This document shows positions 42,531-54,378 of a stretch of 64,000 nt of DNA, one piece after another. Source of the DNA: Metellina segmentata (taxonomy: Eukaryota; Arthropoda; Arachnida; Araneae; Tetragnathidae). The DNA is taken from the NCBI GenBank assembly GCA_947359465.1, contig OX375873.1, positions 89,921,978 to 89,985,977 of the forward strand, in the 5' to 3' direction. The position numbers and the translations under genes are program-made. Under the pieces are notes generated by a model. It worked only from the letters and a program-made list of their open reading frames with translations. It was not told the DNA's origin and made no database searches. How positions within the stretch are numbered: position 1 is the stretch's first letter; each line of letters starts with the position of its first letter.

Positions 42531-44034
42531 CAGGGTGGTCCCGAATTCATGGTACAAACTTTAATGGTAGGTACAGGACATTGTAACAATGATTTATTGT
42601 ATAGGAATGTATAGTCGCAAGTGACGCGGTGAGGCGTAAACAGGGGAAATAAAAGGAAAGAGAAATGGAGTGATCGGTTGGTATCATTGCCGGTAGAGGG
42701 CAGTAGATGTCTAGCCGCTGTTGAACATGATGCATCGCAGTAGGGAAAAGCGCCATTCACAATTGTGCTGCCGTAGACGATGGGTGACTTTACGTATGCA
42801 GAAAAAGCAGACATGCATTACATGTACGGCCGTGCAAATGGTAACGGCAGAGCTGCGTTACGAATGTATCGCGCGGAGTATCCTGATCGACGAATGCCGG
42901 ATCATAGAATTTTTTAACGGTTACATCGTCAACTTTGTGAAACAGGTGCGTTCGACGTCAACAGACATGGCGCTGGTCGAGTAAGAGCTGTACGCACTCC
43001 AAGGCTGGAAGAAAGCATCTTGAACATTGTGGCTGATAGACCCGAGTCAAGCACAAGAACTGTTGCGCGTGACGTAGGTGTGAGTCATCAGACTGTATGC
43101 AGAGTGTTAAACGAAAATCGCTTACACCCCTTCCATTTTCAGAAAGTACAAGCATTGAAACCGGCAGATTATCCTCGCCGCGTGAACTTCTGCCTGTGGG
43201 TGATGCAGCAATGTGCGTTGCAGCCGGATTTCGTAGATTATGTGCTATTTACAGATGAAGCGACGTTTTCACGCGAGGGTGTCTTTAATGCGCACAATTC
43301 CCATGTGTGGGCAACCGATAATCCACATGCAACGCGTCGACATGCGTTTCAACAACGTTTCAGTATTAATGTGTGGGCTGGTATTGTGAACGACTTTTTG
43401 ATTGGCCCATACTTACTACCCACGCGGCTCACTGGCGGAAGCTATCTTATTTTTCTGAAAGAAGTGTTACCACAACTGCTGCATGATGTTCCGATCGCCA
43501 TTCGTAACCCCCATGTGGTTTCAGCACGATGGGTCGCCAGCACACTTCAGCATTGATGTACGGAATTACCTGAATGCCACGTTTGGTACTCGATGGATTG
43601 GGCGTGGTGGACCAGTCCCTTGGCCACCCCGATCTCCCGATTTATCGAGCCTCGATTACTTTTTATGGGGACATCTAAAGCATCTTGTTTATGAGACTCC
43701 AGTTGACTCAGATGAGGATCTCGTCGCTCGCTTATCTGTAGCTGCTGCAGGTGTGCGTGAAATACCAGGCATCTTTGAACGTGTACGCCAATCGCTCCAC
43801 CGACGCTGTCAAGCATGTATCGATACTGGTGGACGCAATTTTTAACAATTACTGTAAACATGACACTTGTCAACAACGCTTTCAATAAAATCTTTGTTTT
43901 TCCTTTCGGCCGTTATTTCCCCTGTTTTCGCCTCACCGCGTCACTTGCGACTATACATTCCTATACAATAAATCATTGTTACAATGTCCTGTACCTACCA
44001 TTAAAGTTTGTACCATGAATTCGGGACCACCCTG
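42531..44034 (+). mobile_element. Mariner-like (DUF4817-type) transposon, copy 3, full length but inactive (1504 bp)
   Basis: TA flanks (42529-42530; 44035-44036). Long TIRs like copy 1, which it matches over the whole length, in opposite orientation in the window. The transposase is broken (next entry). Confidence 0.92.
42780..43857 (+). pseudogene. Mariner-like transposase, broken
   Basis: Same gene as at 3416-4492. Three lesions relative to it: a nonsense codon TAA at 42915-42917 replacing Gln46; one extra base near 43508-43513 (run of C, AACCCCC against AACCGC), shifting the frame just before the second Asp motif; and GAA to TAA at Glu355 (43843-43845), four codons before the normal end. 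The three catalytic Asp codons themselves remain. Too damaged to make a transposase, but its TIRs could still be used in trans. Confidence 0.9.
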
Positions 44035-44084
44035 TATAGTGGATTACACGTCTTTCTAAATAAAATACTCAGAAAAGAGGAGTT

Positions 44085-44465
44085 TTTCACTTTCTTTCTT
44101 GACAGGGCGATTCATTTTACCATAAGCTCACTCCACAGAAGATGCTTGGAATGGTGTGGGAGTTTGGTGAGGTGGAATGCCAGCTAAGATGTGACCTTGT
44201 CATCTGACCATAGCTCAAAATAACGTGGCGTCCTCCGATTATCCCTTCGGGATCGATCCCGGACAGTCGCCAGTAGCCCGTTGTGTTTCTGCAGTGGGCC
44301 GACGTTAATTAAATAAATAACATAACATTGGGCAAAACAAAAGATGCAACGCTAGTTTTTTCTGATTAGAAAGACAGGCGTGCGGCGCAGATTGCAGTTG
44401 CTCGTTGCTGCTTCAACAAACCTATAAGTTTATACTTTTAGTATCCACTATCGAAAATGCGTATC
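44085..44465 (+). repeat. Diverged triplication, unit 3 (interrupted by a SINE)
   Basis: 'tttctttcttgacagggcga', 'agctcactccacagaag', then, after the SINE at 44153-44322, 'gattagaaagacaggcgtg', 'gattgcagttgctcgttg', 'acaaacctataagtttatac'. Confidence 0.65.
44153..44322 (+). repeat. SINE S1-A 3' half
   Basis: GGTGTGGGAGTTTGGTGAGG, 'gaccttgtcatctgaccata', 'cccttcgggatcgatcccgg', 'acagtcgccagtagcccg', 'gacgttaattaaataaata'. Inserted in triplication unit 3. Confidence 0.8.
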
Positions 44466-45950
44466 GACTATCACTACCCGTATCGAAAATTCCATATTAT
44501 TATAGTTGCAGATAAAGAAAATTTTTAAATACATTCATTAGTATACACAGTTAGCAGACTATTAGAATACTAGTACCAGCTTACAATAGCACAAATAAAT
44601 ATTAAATTGAGATACAACGCTAGCAGCAATTATTCGTAAATAAAAAAAAAGTAAGAAGTTAAAAATTATTTTTTAAATCAAACAGGGTACCAAAAACGAT
44701 CTCCGTTTCAAAAAATAAAGAGTTGTCAAATTTTAAGTCTCACTCTTGAAAGGTTTAGAAAGAACGCGAAACAGTCAATAGCTACCATTCCGCGGAAACC
44801 GATTTGTTTCAATAAAATCAGGTTCAAAAGCACACATAAATTACTTCCGAATCGGCCTTTTCACGAAAAAATACAACATAATCTTGTTTGTAAATTGCAG
44901 CCCACCCGCAAAAACGTCAACTTATACCCCAAAAGCGCTCAGGAGTACCAGATGAAAATCTCCTCACGTCATTTACTAATTCCGACCCACCCTTAGATAA
45001 ACAACCGCAATTAGTAACGGGGCTGTGTATGTGGGGGGGGGGGTCGCGCTGAACACGTGATAAAGAACTCAAAACCGAAGGGGGGGGTACAAGTCAAACG
45101 GAATCTATCCGATTGTTTTCGGGGCTTTCAACAAAACAGTCCATCATCCGGGTCCACCTCCAAGCTGCTCGACCCCCCTAGTCCGGCATAGACGTGCTCC
45201 TAAACGGCCGGCCCCTTGCCCAGCAAATTACTATAATAGAAGGAAGAAAACTGCGGTCAGGTCTAGCAGGGAAAGCCCGTGCTTTTGTGTACATAAGGAG
45301 GACATGAAAAATGGCTTTTTCCATGATGAGGGAAGGAGGTATAATGGATATACATATAAGAGAGAAAAAAAAATAAAGAAACGAGAACTTCTGAGGGGAA
45401 AGGTGAGTTGAGAGGGGGGGGGGGCATTGGGGGTTGAGCTCGGAACCTGATTGCCCAAGGGTTCGGATCCGCCCCTCTAATGACTGAGAGAAGTCAAACG
45501 ATTTGCCGGAGATGGGCGACTGGTTTTCGATGGAGATACGTTCGTCAGTGCAGATCTGAAAAGCGGTTCTGTGGAAATGTAGTAAAGGCTGTGTGTCTAA
45601 TTGGGCTTGATGAAAATTCGGTTTGATTAATTGAATTGTAAATCAGATTTCCGATGAAATCAATATTCAATGAGGAGTAGAATCCGTAATTTGAGTGAGA
45701 AGATAATATATATGGATACAAATATGCTTTTAAAACAGTCGAAGTTTACACATTGGAACGAGAACAATAAGTATTACACGGTGCTGGTAAAAAAACGCAT
45801 CTGTATGACTTTTTTCTTACATTCCAGTCTTAATATTTACAAGTATATCGAAGGGAAAAAACTGGAACTCTTTGTTAATGTCCTAGTTGCCACAGGATCT
45901 ACAGGAGTCGCTATTTTTCATGTTGTCATTAGACACAACTACTTGGTTTT
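44466..45950. other. Unannotated intron (1.5 kb)
   Basis: AT-rich to 44900, then GC-richer with G runs (45032-45042, 45081-45087, 45415-45424). No frame shows a known motif. Confidence 0.5.
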
Positions 45951-46314
45951 CTAGCTCGAATCCAACCAAAGAACAAAAGGGCTGAAGCCGTGTACAAAAG
46001 GGCTGAAGCTCGTTAAATCTGCAGAGGCCTCAAATGCACTCACGGTTGGTATGGTGTGCAAGTTTGGAGAGTGGGGTACCAGCTAAGGTGTGACCTCGTC
46101 ATCTGACCATGGTTCAAAATTACGTGGTGTTGTCCTTTGATCTTTCCCCTTCGGGTTTGATCCCGGACCTTGTCCATAGCCTGTTGTGTTGCTCCAGTAC
46201 GACGGTAATTCAATTACCAATTACGAATAGGATCTTTTTATTTAGGTTTGATTCCAGACCGTGGCCAATACTCCGTTGTGTTGCTTCAGAGCGACGTTAG
46301 TTAAAATACCTACT
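45951..46314 (+). repeat. SINE S1-A with duplicated 3' end
   Basis: 'agctcgaatccaaccaaaga' head, a direct duplication 'acaaaagggctgaagc' in the body, 'gagagtggggtaccagctaa', 'gatcccggaccttgtccata', 'gttgctccagtacgacgg', then a second 3' block 'gattccagaccgtggccaat', 'gcttcagagcgacgtta'. Confidence 0.8.
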
Positions 46315-47411
46315 TGTGTGATCTTTTAGACATGACGAAAACTCGCTTCAATAGTTAGCCTGATCTTACTGTGAATAACGTTGCTGATGTAGTTACATAT
46401 TTTATTTCAGAACTGTTTCAAGACATACAGACTCTGACTTGAGCTTCCAGTCAGAGATTTGTGGTGAAAAGGCAGAGTTCTGGCGTATTAAAAAATATAT
46501 TTAATGAATTAATGATTAAATACCGTTTGTTAATGCTTTTGAATACATTAACATTGCATAGCATGAACAAAACATTTAAATAAACGCAATAGAATGAATA
46601 ACGAAGATATGAGTCATTGCAGAAAGTAAAATGCATAATTAAGGGGGACGTAATGTTCGCTTAAGCTGCTCAAAAACAAACATGGTGGATAAACCTTCTG
46701 TGTGCTAACGTGAGTATGCATGTCGTACAATTGCTCGCTCTAAATGCACAAGTCAGTACAGTTTTTGAAAGGGTAAAACTTATTTGATGACGTATCAGAG
46801 TAAAAGGATTCTATTTTGTGAAATTGAAAAGTAATTGCTTTTTGTGATTTGATTAGGGGGTATCCTTTGTCAATAAGTTCGAGCTGCTAGAAAGAGTGAA
46901 ATGAAAATGAAATTCGTAATCATTCTTTACCGTAATAGAAGATTTTCTATTTTACTTAATTACAGAATTCCTTTCGAAGTTAATTGCAGACACTTTTGTA
47001 TTGGTTTGATCAAAGTAGTTCAGCTCTACTTATCTGAAATCCGTTTCTGGTCCCAGGTCCAATAATCTACATTCTAAATTTAATTATAAATGAGCTTAAC
47101 AAAGAGGAAATTTAAGAGTGAGAACAAAAAATAAATGTTTTTAATTATTTGGTCGCAGGAAATGCTTTCTATTAATCTAATTAATCTAGCAAGAGATAGG
47201 AAAGATGCAAGTGCTAAAAATTTTAAAATGAGTTTTAAAATATAGTGAGGTAACAAGAAAAAGACTAAGAGTATAAAAATTCAGTGAATGACTTGGAGAA
47301 GTTTACAATTTTTTACGGGCATGCGACATAAAAAACTTTTTTCACGGTGAAACCTCACAAAATATTACATATTTCAACACATATTCCAACAATATTGTCT
47401 AATACTAATTA
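46315..47411. other. Unannotated intron (1.1 kb)
   Basis: AT-rich, nothing recognised. Confidence 0.5.
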
Positions 47412-47524
47412 TTATAAAACTAAATATGTTTGATAAAACTAAATAGGTTTGATAAAACTAAATATGATTGATAAAACTAAATATGTTTGATAAAACTAAA
47501 TATGATTGATTAACTAAATATGTC
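47412..47524 (+). repeat. 19-bp minisatellite, about 5.5 copies
   Basis: Unit GATAAAACTAAATATGTTT, with a GTTT/GATT alternation. Confidence 0.85.
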
Positions 47525-47640
47525 CATTTATAAAACTACTGTCCTTTTGAGATTAGCCTCTTTTCTTGTTTTATGTGTTTTTTATAAGTTTGTTTTATTT
47601 AATTTTTAACAAGCAGTTAACCCTTCTGGGGATTATCTTG

Positions 47641-47850
47641 ACCAAGTATCTCATTATTAGGAAAACCATTAGCAGTTCTTGACGGACGATATATCTCGTT
47701 ATTAGGAAAACTATTAGCAGTTCCTGATGGACGATATATCTCGTCAGTAGGAAAACCTTTAGCAGTTCTTGACGGACGATATATCTCGTTATTAGGAAAA
47801 CCATTAGCAGTTCTTGACGGAAGATGTGCCTCGTTATTAGAAGAAAAATG
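47641..47850 (+). repeat. 45-bp minisatellite, about 4.5 copies
   Basis: Unit: 'attaggaaaaccattagcag' + 'ttcttgacggacgatatatc' + 'tcgtt'. The 97-codon minus frame over it (VFLITRYIVRQELLM repeated) arises because 45 is a multiple of three; no other sign of a gene. Confidence 0.85.
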
Positions 47851-48000
47851 ACCAGATCATGATCTTCCAAATATAAAACAATTGGCAAAATTGGTCATAT
47901 GTTGATCAGAATTGGTCATATGTTAATCAGAATTGGTCAAAATTGGTCAGATGTTGATGGACGAGATATCTTATCAAAACCACTTAGAGGACTGGAATAA
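47851..48000 (+). repeat. Continuation of the minisatellite region
   Basis: 'aattggtcatatgttgatca' occurs three times, and 'gatgttgatggacgagatat' matches 31220. Confidence 0.6.
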
Positions 48001-48001
48001 A

Positions 48002-48125
48002 AATTGAAAAAAATTTGGACTACCTGTGTGCCAAATCACATTGCTGTAAGTGCCATAGATCGTCATGATTTTGCGGCCGAGAAAGAAACAAACACTTCCT
48101 TTTATAATAGTAGAGATTTATACCT
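48002..48125 (+). repeat. Repeat family R3 (copy 3)
   Basis: TTTGGACTACCTGTGTGCC, 'tgccatagatcgtcatgat', 'cacttccttttataatagta' + 'gagat'. Confidence 0.6.
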
Positions 48126-48946
48126 CCTACCAAATATGTAATGTTAAAAAGGACGTCGAAAACAAAAACGTAATATTTGACGTTAAGCCAATATACATAC
48201 AATAAAGAAGGTAACTATTAAATAAACACTCTAAAGACTCACATAAGTGTCTTTTCCCTTGTCCTATTATAATTACGTAACAGTGAAACAGTAGGGGTCG
48301 AAAAAAGTTAAGAAACTCTTGAAGAGGTTGACGGTCAACAAAGTTTACCGACCCCTGCCACAGAGCTACAAATTAAATCAACCAAACCTACTTTCAAATA
48401 TTTTAATGTAAGCCAATTCCGATTATTACGAACTCTTCCTCTCAAAAATTTATGTCTATTAGAATAGGCAATCATACCTATTGAAAAAAAAAGACCATTT
48501 ACTATATTTAGGAACGCTATTTCCCAGTTTTGAGAAAATAAAATATGACGGTTACTCGGAGGCAATTTTTCACATAGGCCTAACATGTACACATGGCAAA
48601 ATTAAGCTGATCCCTCTTGGTAGGGAATATTCAAACGGGTCATAAATTCTGCCCACATAGAAGAAGAGAATCCTTTTTAATTAATGATTTTCCTTATTTA
48701 TGAGAAAATTATACGTGGAAGGGACTTAGAACTCAGTACTTTTTCCCTCTCATTTAAATTTATACAAATAATTTATTTTATTTCCTTAAAAAGGGCATTA
48801 TGTTTAGGTAGTAATATACTTTTGGGAAATATTCATAGCACGGTACTTGTTTTTGAGAAATGAGACGTATAGTTGTGTTTGTCTTATGCAAACGCATCTA
48901 CAAGCACAAAATCACTTATTGTAGGTTATTTGGGATGTTTCCTTGT
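48126..48946. other. Unannotated intron
   Basis: AT-rich, nothing recognised. Confidence 0.5.
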
Positions 48947-48956
48947 AGGTATTCCT

Positions 48957-49494
48957 AGAGTGCCTATATAATAAGAGTGGCGACAAGGGACCAAATTTGG
49001 CCCTATTTATGTAGAAGAATTCCCATTTTTCTACCAGAATCGTCTCAAAGAAGGTTGCTGGCCGAATTAATATATCATTTCAAGGAGAACAAAAAGCATA
49101 TGATTGTTATAATATGGGTACATTCGGTAAAATTAATCATACAAACGCTCAATTACATGCGGAATCGATGAGATGGATTGCACAACGCGCTAACTTAGAT
49201 TGCGGGAAACACCATGTTGTTCAAAAAAAGCTATTGACTTAAAAAGTCTTCAAATTTATACTGACAAAACACTAAAATAATAATAAATAAACATTCTGGA
49301 ACACGAAATGGAACATGAATAAGCTATATTTTCTTTTTTTATTTAATATACACACGTTAATCTCGAACACACAAAAAGTTCCCATGTTAAGTCTACGGGA
49401 GGTAGGAAAAGACCGCCTCTGGCGGTAGAAAAGGTCTCTAAGCCAATCAGAAAGTATTTCCCGTATGTCGCCACTCTTATTATATAGGCACTCT
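48957..49494. mobile_element. MITE with perfect 29-bp TIRs and 10-bp target duplication (538 bp)
   Basis: TIR AGAGTGCCTATATAATAAGA + GTGGCGACA at both ends without mismatch. The direct repeat AGGTATTCCT lies at 48947-48956 and 49495-49504. A duplication of 9-10 bp suggests the Mutator (MULE) superfamily. The interior has no transposase; a 64-codon frame is spurious. Confidence 0.88.
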
Positions 49495-49504
49495 AGGTAT
49501 TCCT

Positions 49505-50570
49505 CTAGAGATATCAGCCTTTTTAAATTTCTTTTTGGTTCTTCGACTCCCCTTATCCAAATTTCAGAGACTTATTTGTGTAAAAGTTGTAAAGTTGTAA
49601 CACAGATTGGGCATTAAATTATAAAATAAAATATTTAAAGTGCGTTAAAATCAAAAATGCAATGCTTAAAAAAATGCATTTAAATTAAAAATAAAGCATT
49701 TAAACGAATTACCTTTGAATTAGAAATTCAAATTTTACACAAATTGTATTTAAATTAACTTGAAACTACTTTTTAAGTTTTACCGCTTTTTCTCAATTGA
49801 CGTCATCATATTTGCTGATATGTTTATAAAATTAATTTGTTGTAATTTCTCTTCTCCTCTCCCTATGCCTTAAACACGTGATAATTATACCTATTTTGTA
49901 TCGGATTATTTGATCGGTTTAATAATTTATACGTTTTTACAACATTTATGAACACAAAAACCATTCCATACACACTACTATGCAGAATAATTCTATAACC
50001 ACTCGCCACTGTAAAGTATTTCACGCTTCTATGCATCCTAATGAGTCATACTTTATTGAATCCTAACGATAACAAAACATCTTGACTTCGAACAGCTGAA
50101 ATAAATGCCTGGGTGGTAACAAAACAGGTGAAAATATTTCAAGGAAATAATTATTTATACGAATTAGGAGAACTCGCAAGGAAATATCAAGGACTTCATG
50201 AAAAGGGGACTAATATAATAACAGCATCGGAAAGCTCAAGTAAAGTAACTGATGTGAGTAAAAAGAGTCAAATATGATATTGCCCTGAAAATAATGCCAC
50301 GAAAATCTGCTACCTGAGCAAGAAATGTATTTGAAGGAGTTTGGCAGAATAACTTCGGATCTGTAAAAAGTGCGGCAAATGAATTGACATTTTGCCATTG
50401 AAAACGAAAAAAAATGAAAGTACTGAATGAAGTAAAAATATCTTTCTTGAGTGAAATATCTTTAGTGAAATTTTGTCATTTAGTTTCTAATCATTGAACC
50501 ATTATTTAAGGAAAATTCTGCTTGTTGTTTCAAGCACTAATTCCGCTGTTGTCTGCAACCAAATGGAAAT
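49505..50570. other. Unannotated intron (1.07 kb)
   Basis: AT-rich, nothing recognised. Confidence 0.5.
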
Positions 50571-50862
50571 GGTAACAAATTAATGTCGCACTGGAGCAAC
50601 AAAATGGACAGTCCGCAATCAATTCCCAAGGGAAAGATCCGAGGACATCACCACTTCATTTTGAACCGCGATCAGATGATGAGATCAACACCTGAGATGG
50701 CATCCCACTCGAACTTCCACACCACGCCAAAGTGAGGACATTTGATTATTGGTTTGTTGAGACCATGACAGATTTAACATGCACCAGGCTCCATGCACAC
50801 GTCAGTCTTTGTTTGGACCTAGTTTCGAAATCGCAACCCATCGATCGGGTTTGGCTCCTTCT
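50571..50862 (-). repeat. SINE S1-A, full length with small indels
   Basis: 'ggtaacaaattaatgtcgca', CTGGAGCAAC, 'gggaaagatccgaggacatc', 'gatcagatgatgagatcaac', 'acctgagatggcatccc', 'atgacagatttaacatgcac', 'ctagtttcgaaatcgcaacc'. Confidence 0.8.
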
Positions 50863-52856
50863 TGCAACCGGGTGGCCCATATCCAAATGGAAAAAGGATC
50901 ATTTAACCCGTTTGGGGTAAAGTATGTATTTACAAAAGAATCAGTAATATTTCAGTGTTAACCTCTAGCCTAACCTCCAAACTTCTGCAACCTCTTTCAA
51001 CGAACTACAAATGAAACAATTCTGGTTCGGAGTCAACTTTCTTCACACATCTATCCCACAGAAATTCAAACTTTTTTCTCCTAGCAATGATACGAAACAC
51101 CTCCCCTCCCTCCACGCCATGTTGACACTTCCTTCGTTACGGACTGCTACCTCCCCGAAGTGAGAAAAAAAATGCAACAGCAAATAAATTAAATCCTAAC
51201 GAAGACAACCGAGTGTTACAGTTTGCTCTTCATTTTTACGACTTCCTCCTCTCTCTCTCGCGCACGTGTTACTGTTCTTCCATTTCTACTTCAGGTGGGG
51301 GAAAAAGTACATGATGAGTGCGTGAAAGCGATGCATAAAAAAGTGTGGGAAAACAAACTTAAAGGACGACTTGTAGCTACGAAGAGAGTTCTTTACCAGA
51401 GGGGTGTTTCTGAGAAAGTCGAGAGCTATGGGAGCTAATGATGCACAACAGGCATATGTCTCTTCTCTTAGGATCTCGCATTATAAGAACAGCAATCGGG
51501 TCACCAGTTGCATGTCCAATTCGCTTCGGGGGTTGTTTCCATATTGAGGTACTTTTCTTGGTTGTGACGATTCAGTTTTTTGTCACCGAAGGATAAGAAT
51601 TCTGAATGAAGTATGCCTAATATCTGGAGAAAGTTAGTATTTCAATGAAAGCATTAATATTAGTCATTATTGAGAAAGACTTTTGAACATTTATAAGTAT
51701 TTGTAACGTATACAAGCATCAATATACAGTCGTTCCGCTCCAAATGAAATAAAATGTACCCAAAATATGTAGTGGTACTAATTCTTACTTCCAAAGAAGA
51801 GCATGGCAGAAAGTACACACGTCAGCCGTGTTGCACAATTAGGTCTTCCGAGTGTATCTCTTTAATTACAACTCCTTCACAAATTCAAAGGCATTTCATG
51901 GAATTTTACCCCTATTCTTACCCCTATATATTTCTTACGCTTTCAGATTTCTCATTACCTTACCGTGTATGAATTACGTTAAAACGGCGAACCTTTCTTG
52001 CAAATATTTTATAGCATTGTTGCATACTTCAAATCAAGCACATTTAAACAATCGCGGGGTACAATAGAACCAATGGCTTAAAATGAAGAACACGCACAAA
52101 ATACAAAGAACACGAAACAAGGCATTCATTCCATCGTTCATAAAGTCTGGGAGCAAAGAGCACGGAACATGGAAGAGTTTTGAGACCTGTCCATTTCCTC
52201 ATGGAGATTACAGAACCTGCAGAAGGGGTCAGGGAGCAAGACAGCAGCGGCCTGTGACGAGTCGGTAAAATAGGAGAATGAATTCCGCAGCGATTGATTT
52301 TGTATTACTTATATAAGTTTGTTCTTCAAGTGTTATTCAATAATATCGATGCCTTCACTTTTTTGACTGCTAAGTCTCTTAAAAGGAGAAGCTCTAGGGC
52401 TCTTCTGATAAGTTATCTGGTTGCACGTATGTGTAATGAATCCTCAAATTTTTCACCAATATTCGAATACTGTTTTAATATCCATTGGTAAAGAACAACC
52501 ACATTACTCACGGAAATAATAAGATTAAAGTAATCGCAAAATTTGTAATCTATCTTTGATAGACAGTACCTTTAAATGTTTGAGTTTTAATAAAGAGGCA
52601 GAAGTTTCAAAGTTCTGTAATGTTTTTTTGTGTGTGTCTGTGGATTCTTTACGAATTTAGTACTTTTATAGTAGTTTAAATGTCTTTTTTATGAAAAATG
52701 AAATAATTTTAAAAGTTATACCATTTAAATTTTTATGTTTATGAACACAAAAATGTAAGAAACAGTTTTGTCCAAGTTACTTGTCTTGTGGTCCGCAAGA
52801 CCTCACAAATCAATTGCTCTATGAAATATTTACCCATTAGAGGTCTCATTATCTAT
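50863..52856. other. Unannotated intron (2 kb)
   Basis: At 51288-51438 a good 3' splice-like site (CCATTTCTACTTCAG) precedes an open frame (GEKVHDECVKAMHKKVW...), but I cannot assign it and no matching donor is evident. The rest is AT-rich. Confidence 0.45.
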
Positions 52857-52930
52857 AAAATTATCTATTCTCAAAAAGTTCAAAGGATAGCCGAAGGTAT
52901 CCTTTGAACTTTTTGAGAATAGATAATTTT
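52857..52930. repeat. Perfect 33-bp hairpin (8-nt loop)
   Basis: Arms 52857-52889 and 52898-52930 are exact reverse complements; loop GCCGAAGG (52890-52897). The word 'tctattctcaaaa' recurs at 53069. It could be a short fold-back insertion, a cruciform-prone site or a structured transcript. Confidence 0.9.
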
Positions 52931-53370
52931 TTTTTTTAGATTTTTAGATATATTTTTAGATAGAATAGATTTTTGATGTTTTGTCGTTGTTCTTCTTCTG
53001 TTTACGTTCTTTTCTCTTTTTTGTTTTGTTTTCTTGTTCATGTACCCCAGCCATCGGAAATAAAAAAAATCTATTCTCAAAATCTTTGTTTCAAATTTTC
53101 TGGGTTTTTTTGCAACAATATTCGGATGGTACATTAATGATGTAAGATTTAAACATTTATAAATCCATAAATCAAATAATTGTGTGTACGAAGCGATCTT
53201 TATAACTATAGGTAATGTATATGATCGATATAATAAGTGTGGGCCCAATTGTACTATTGTAGAGAATGAATTTTAGAAATATCTTGCGTACCTCAAAACA
53301 ACAACTGTGCAAAATTGGTTCTTATATCATTTATAGTTTTATTCATAATCAAGTTCAAAACTTGGCAGGA
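52931..53370. other. Unannotated intron
   Basis: T-rich. The 122-codon minus frame is lysine/isoleucine-rich by composition, with no domain. Confidence 0.5.
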
Positions 53371-53656
53371 ATTTACTAACCGTCGGAATAGAGCAACATA
53401 ACTGGCATTTGACGACGGTTCGAGATCAAACGCGAAGGGAAAGATAGAAGGACAATACCATGTAATTTTGAACTATGGCCAGATGACGAGGTTCCACCTG
53501 AACTGGCATCCTACTCTGCAAACACCCAAACCAGCCAACGTGAGGACATTTCAGGCCACAACAGTTTTAACGTACACCAATCCCCTTTGTTAGATTTGAG
53601 CTCCCAATCCTCCAGTTGCTCATCCCTTACTCTTACTACAGGGCTACTGCGGCCTT
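53371..53656 (-). repeat. SINE S1-A, full length, diverged
   Basis: 'aatttactaaccgtcggaat', 'gagcaacataactggcattt', 'gacgacggttcgagatcaaa', 'gccagatgacgaggttccac', 'ctgaactggcatcctactc', 'ccaacgtgaggacatttc', 'gggctactgcggcctt'. Confidence 0.8.
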
Positions 53657-53985
53657 GAGCGCTCAAAGATCGTCTAAACTAAAAACCAGAAGCACCATTG
53701 CAAAATAATTTTTTTCCAGAACTCGAAGACTTCCACCTTTCTTGAAAGAAATTTGAGCGCTTAAAGGTACTGTCCCACCTAAAAGTCAGAAGTTGCGTTG
53801 AACATGAAAAGTATACCGTCCCCCCGAGCAGTACAAGGAGACAGCCGAAAAAAAAGGACGGACTTATCCGTCTCCATTCCGAAATGTCTCCCTTTTTGAC
53901 AGCGGCGGTTACGCCCCATTCACGATTCAGTCACAGCTGTGAATACTTCAAACAAATTTCTTCTTTTGCTTGCGGATAATAAACC
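53657..53985. other. Unannotated spacer
   Basis: Nothing recognised. Confidence 0.5.
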
Positions 53986-54288
53986 CAGTTGTCCTCCTTC
54001 CTCACTCATCGCTGCTGCCAACGCAAACGAAGGAAATAATATGCAGAATGAAGTCGTTCGCATCTCCCGCAGATGATGAAACATGACGAGGTGGAAACGA
54101 AGACACGCACTTTTACCGGCGAGAGTCGGAATTTGCCTCCCCCCCCCCGTTTCTTCGACGCGTTTGTGCTGAGGAATGCATAAAAATAATTGCTTTCTTT
54201 TAGTCAGGTCACAAGTGTTAGAAAAAAAACTCGTCGCTTTCAAAAAGATTGTCTTTGAGATTAGACGATCGTTATATTTAAAATATAA
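53986..54288 (+). repeat. Local triplication B, unit 1
   Basis: 'cactcatcgctgctgccaac', 'gcagaatgaagtcgttcgca', 'gatgatgaaacatgacgagg', 'tggaaacgaagacacgcac', 'tcaggtcacaagtgttagaa', 'agacgatcgttatattt'. Matches units at 54379 and 54940. Confidence 0.75.
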
Positions 54289-54378
54289 GCTGGTTGGTGG
54301 ATTGAGATTTATGGAGCAAGTGTCATGTTTGGCCAAGCTACGTCAAACACAAGACAAACAACGTCGAGTAAAGGACAT
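54289..54378 (-). repeat. SINE S2 3' part
   Basis: 'ggttggtggattgag', 'catgtttggccaagctac', 'caaacacaagacaaacaacg', 'tcgagtaaaggac'. Follows triplication unit 1. Confidence 0.7.

Noticed and set aside
47595..47888. 97-codon repetitive ORF on the minus strand
   Set aside because: By-product of a 45-bp minisatellite.
51288..51438. Exon of a plus-strand nested gene
   Set aside because: A good acceptor-like site, but no donor in a suitable frame and the peptide is not recognised; not supported enough to annotate.
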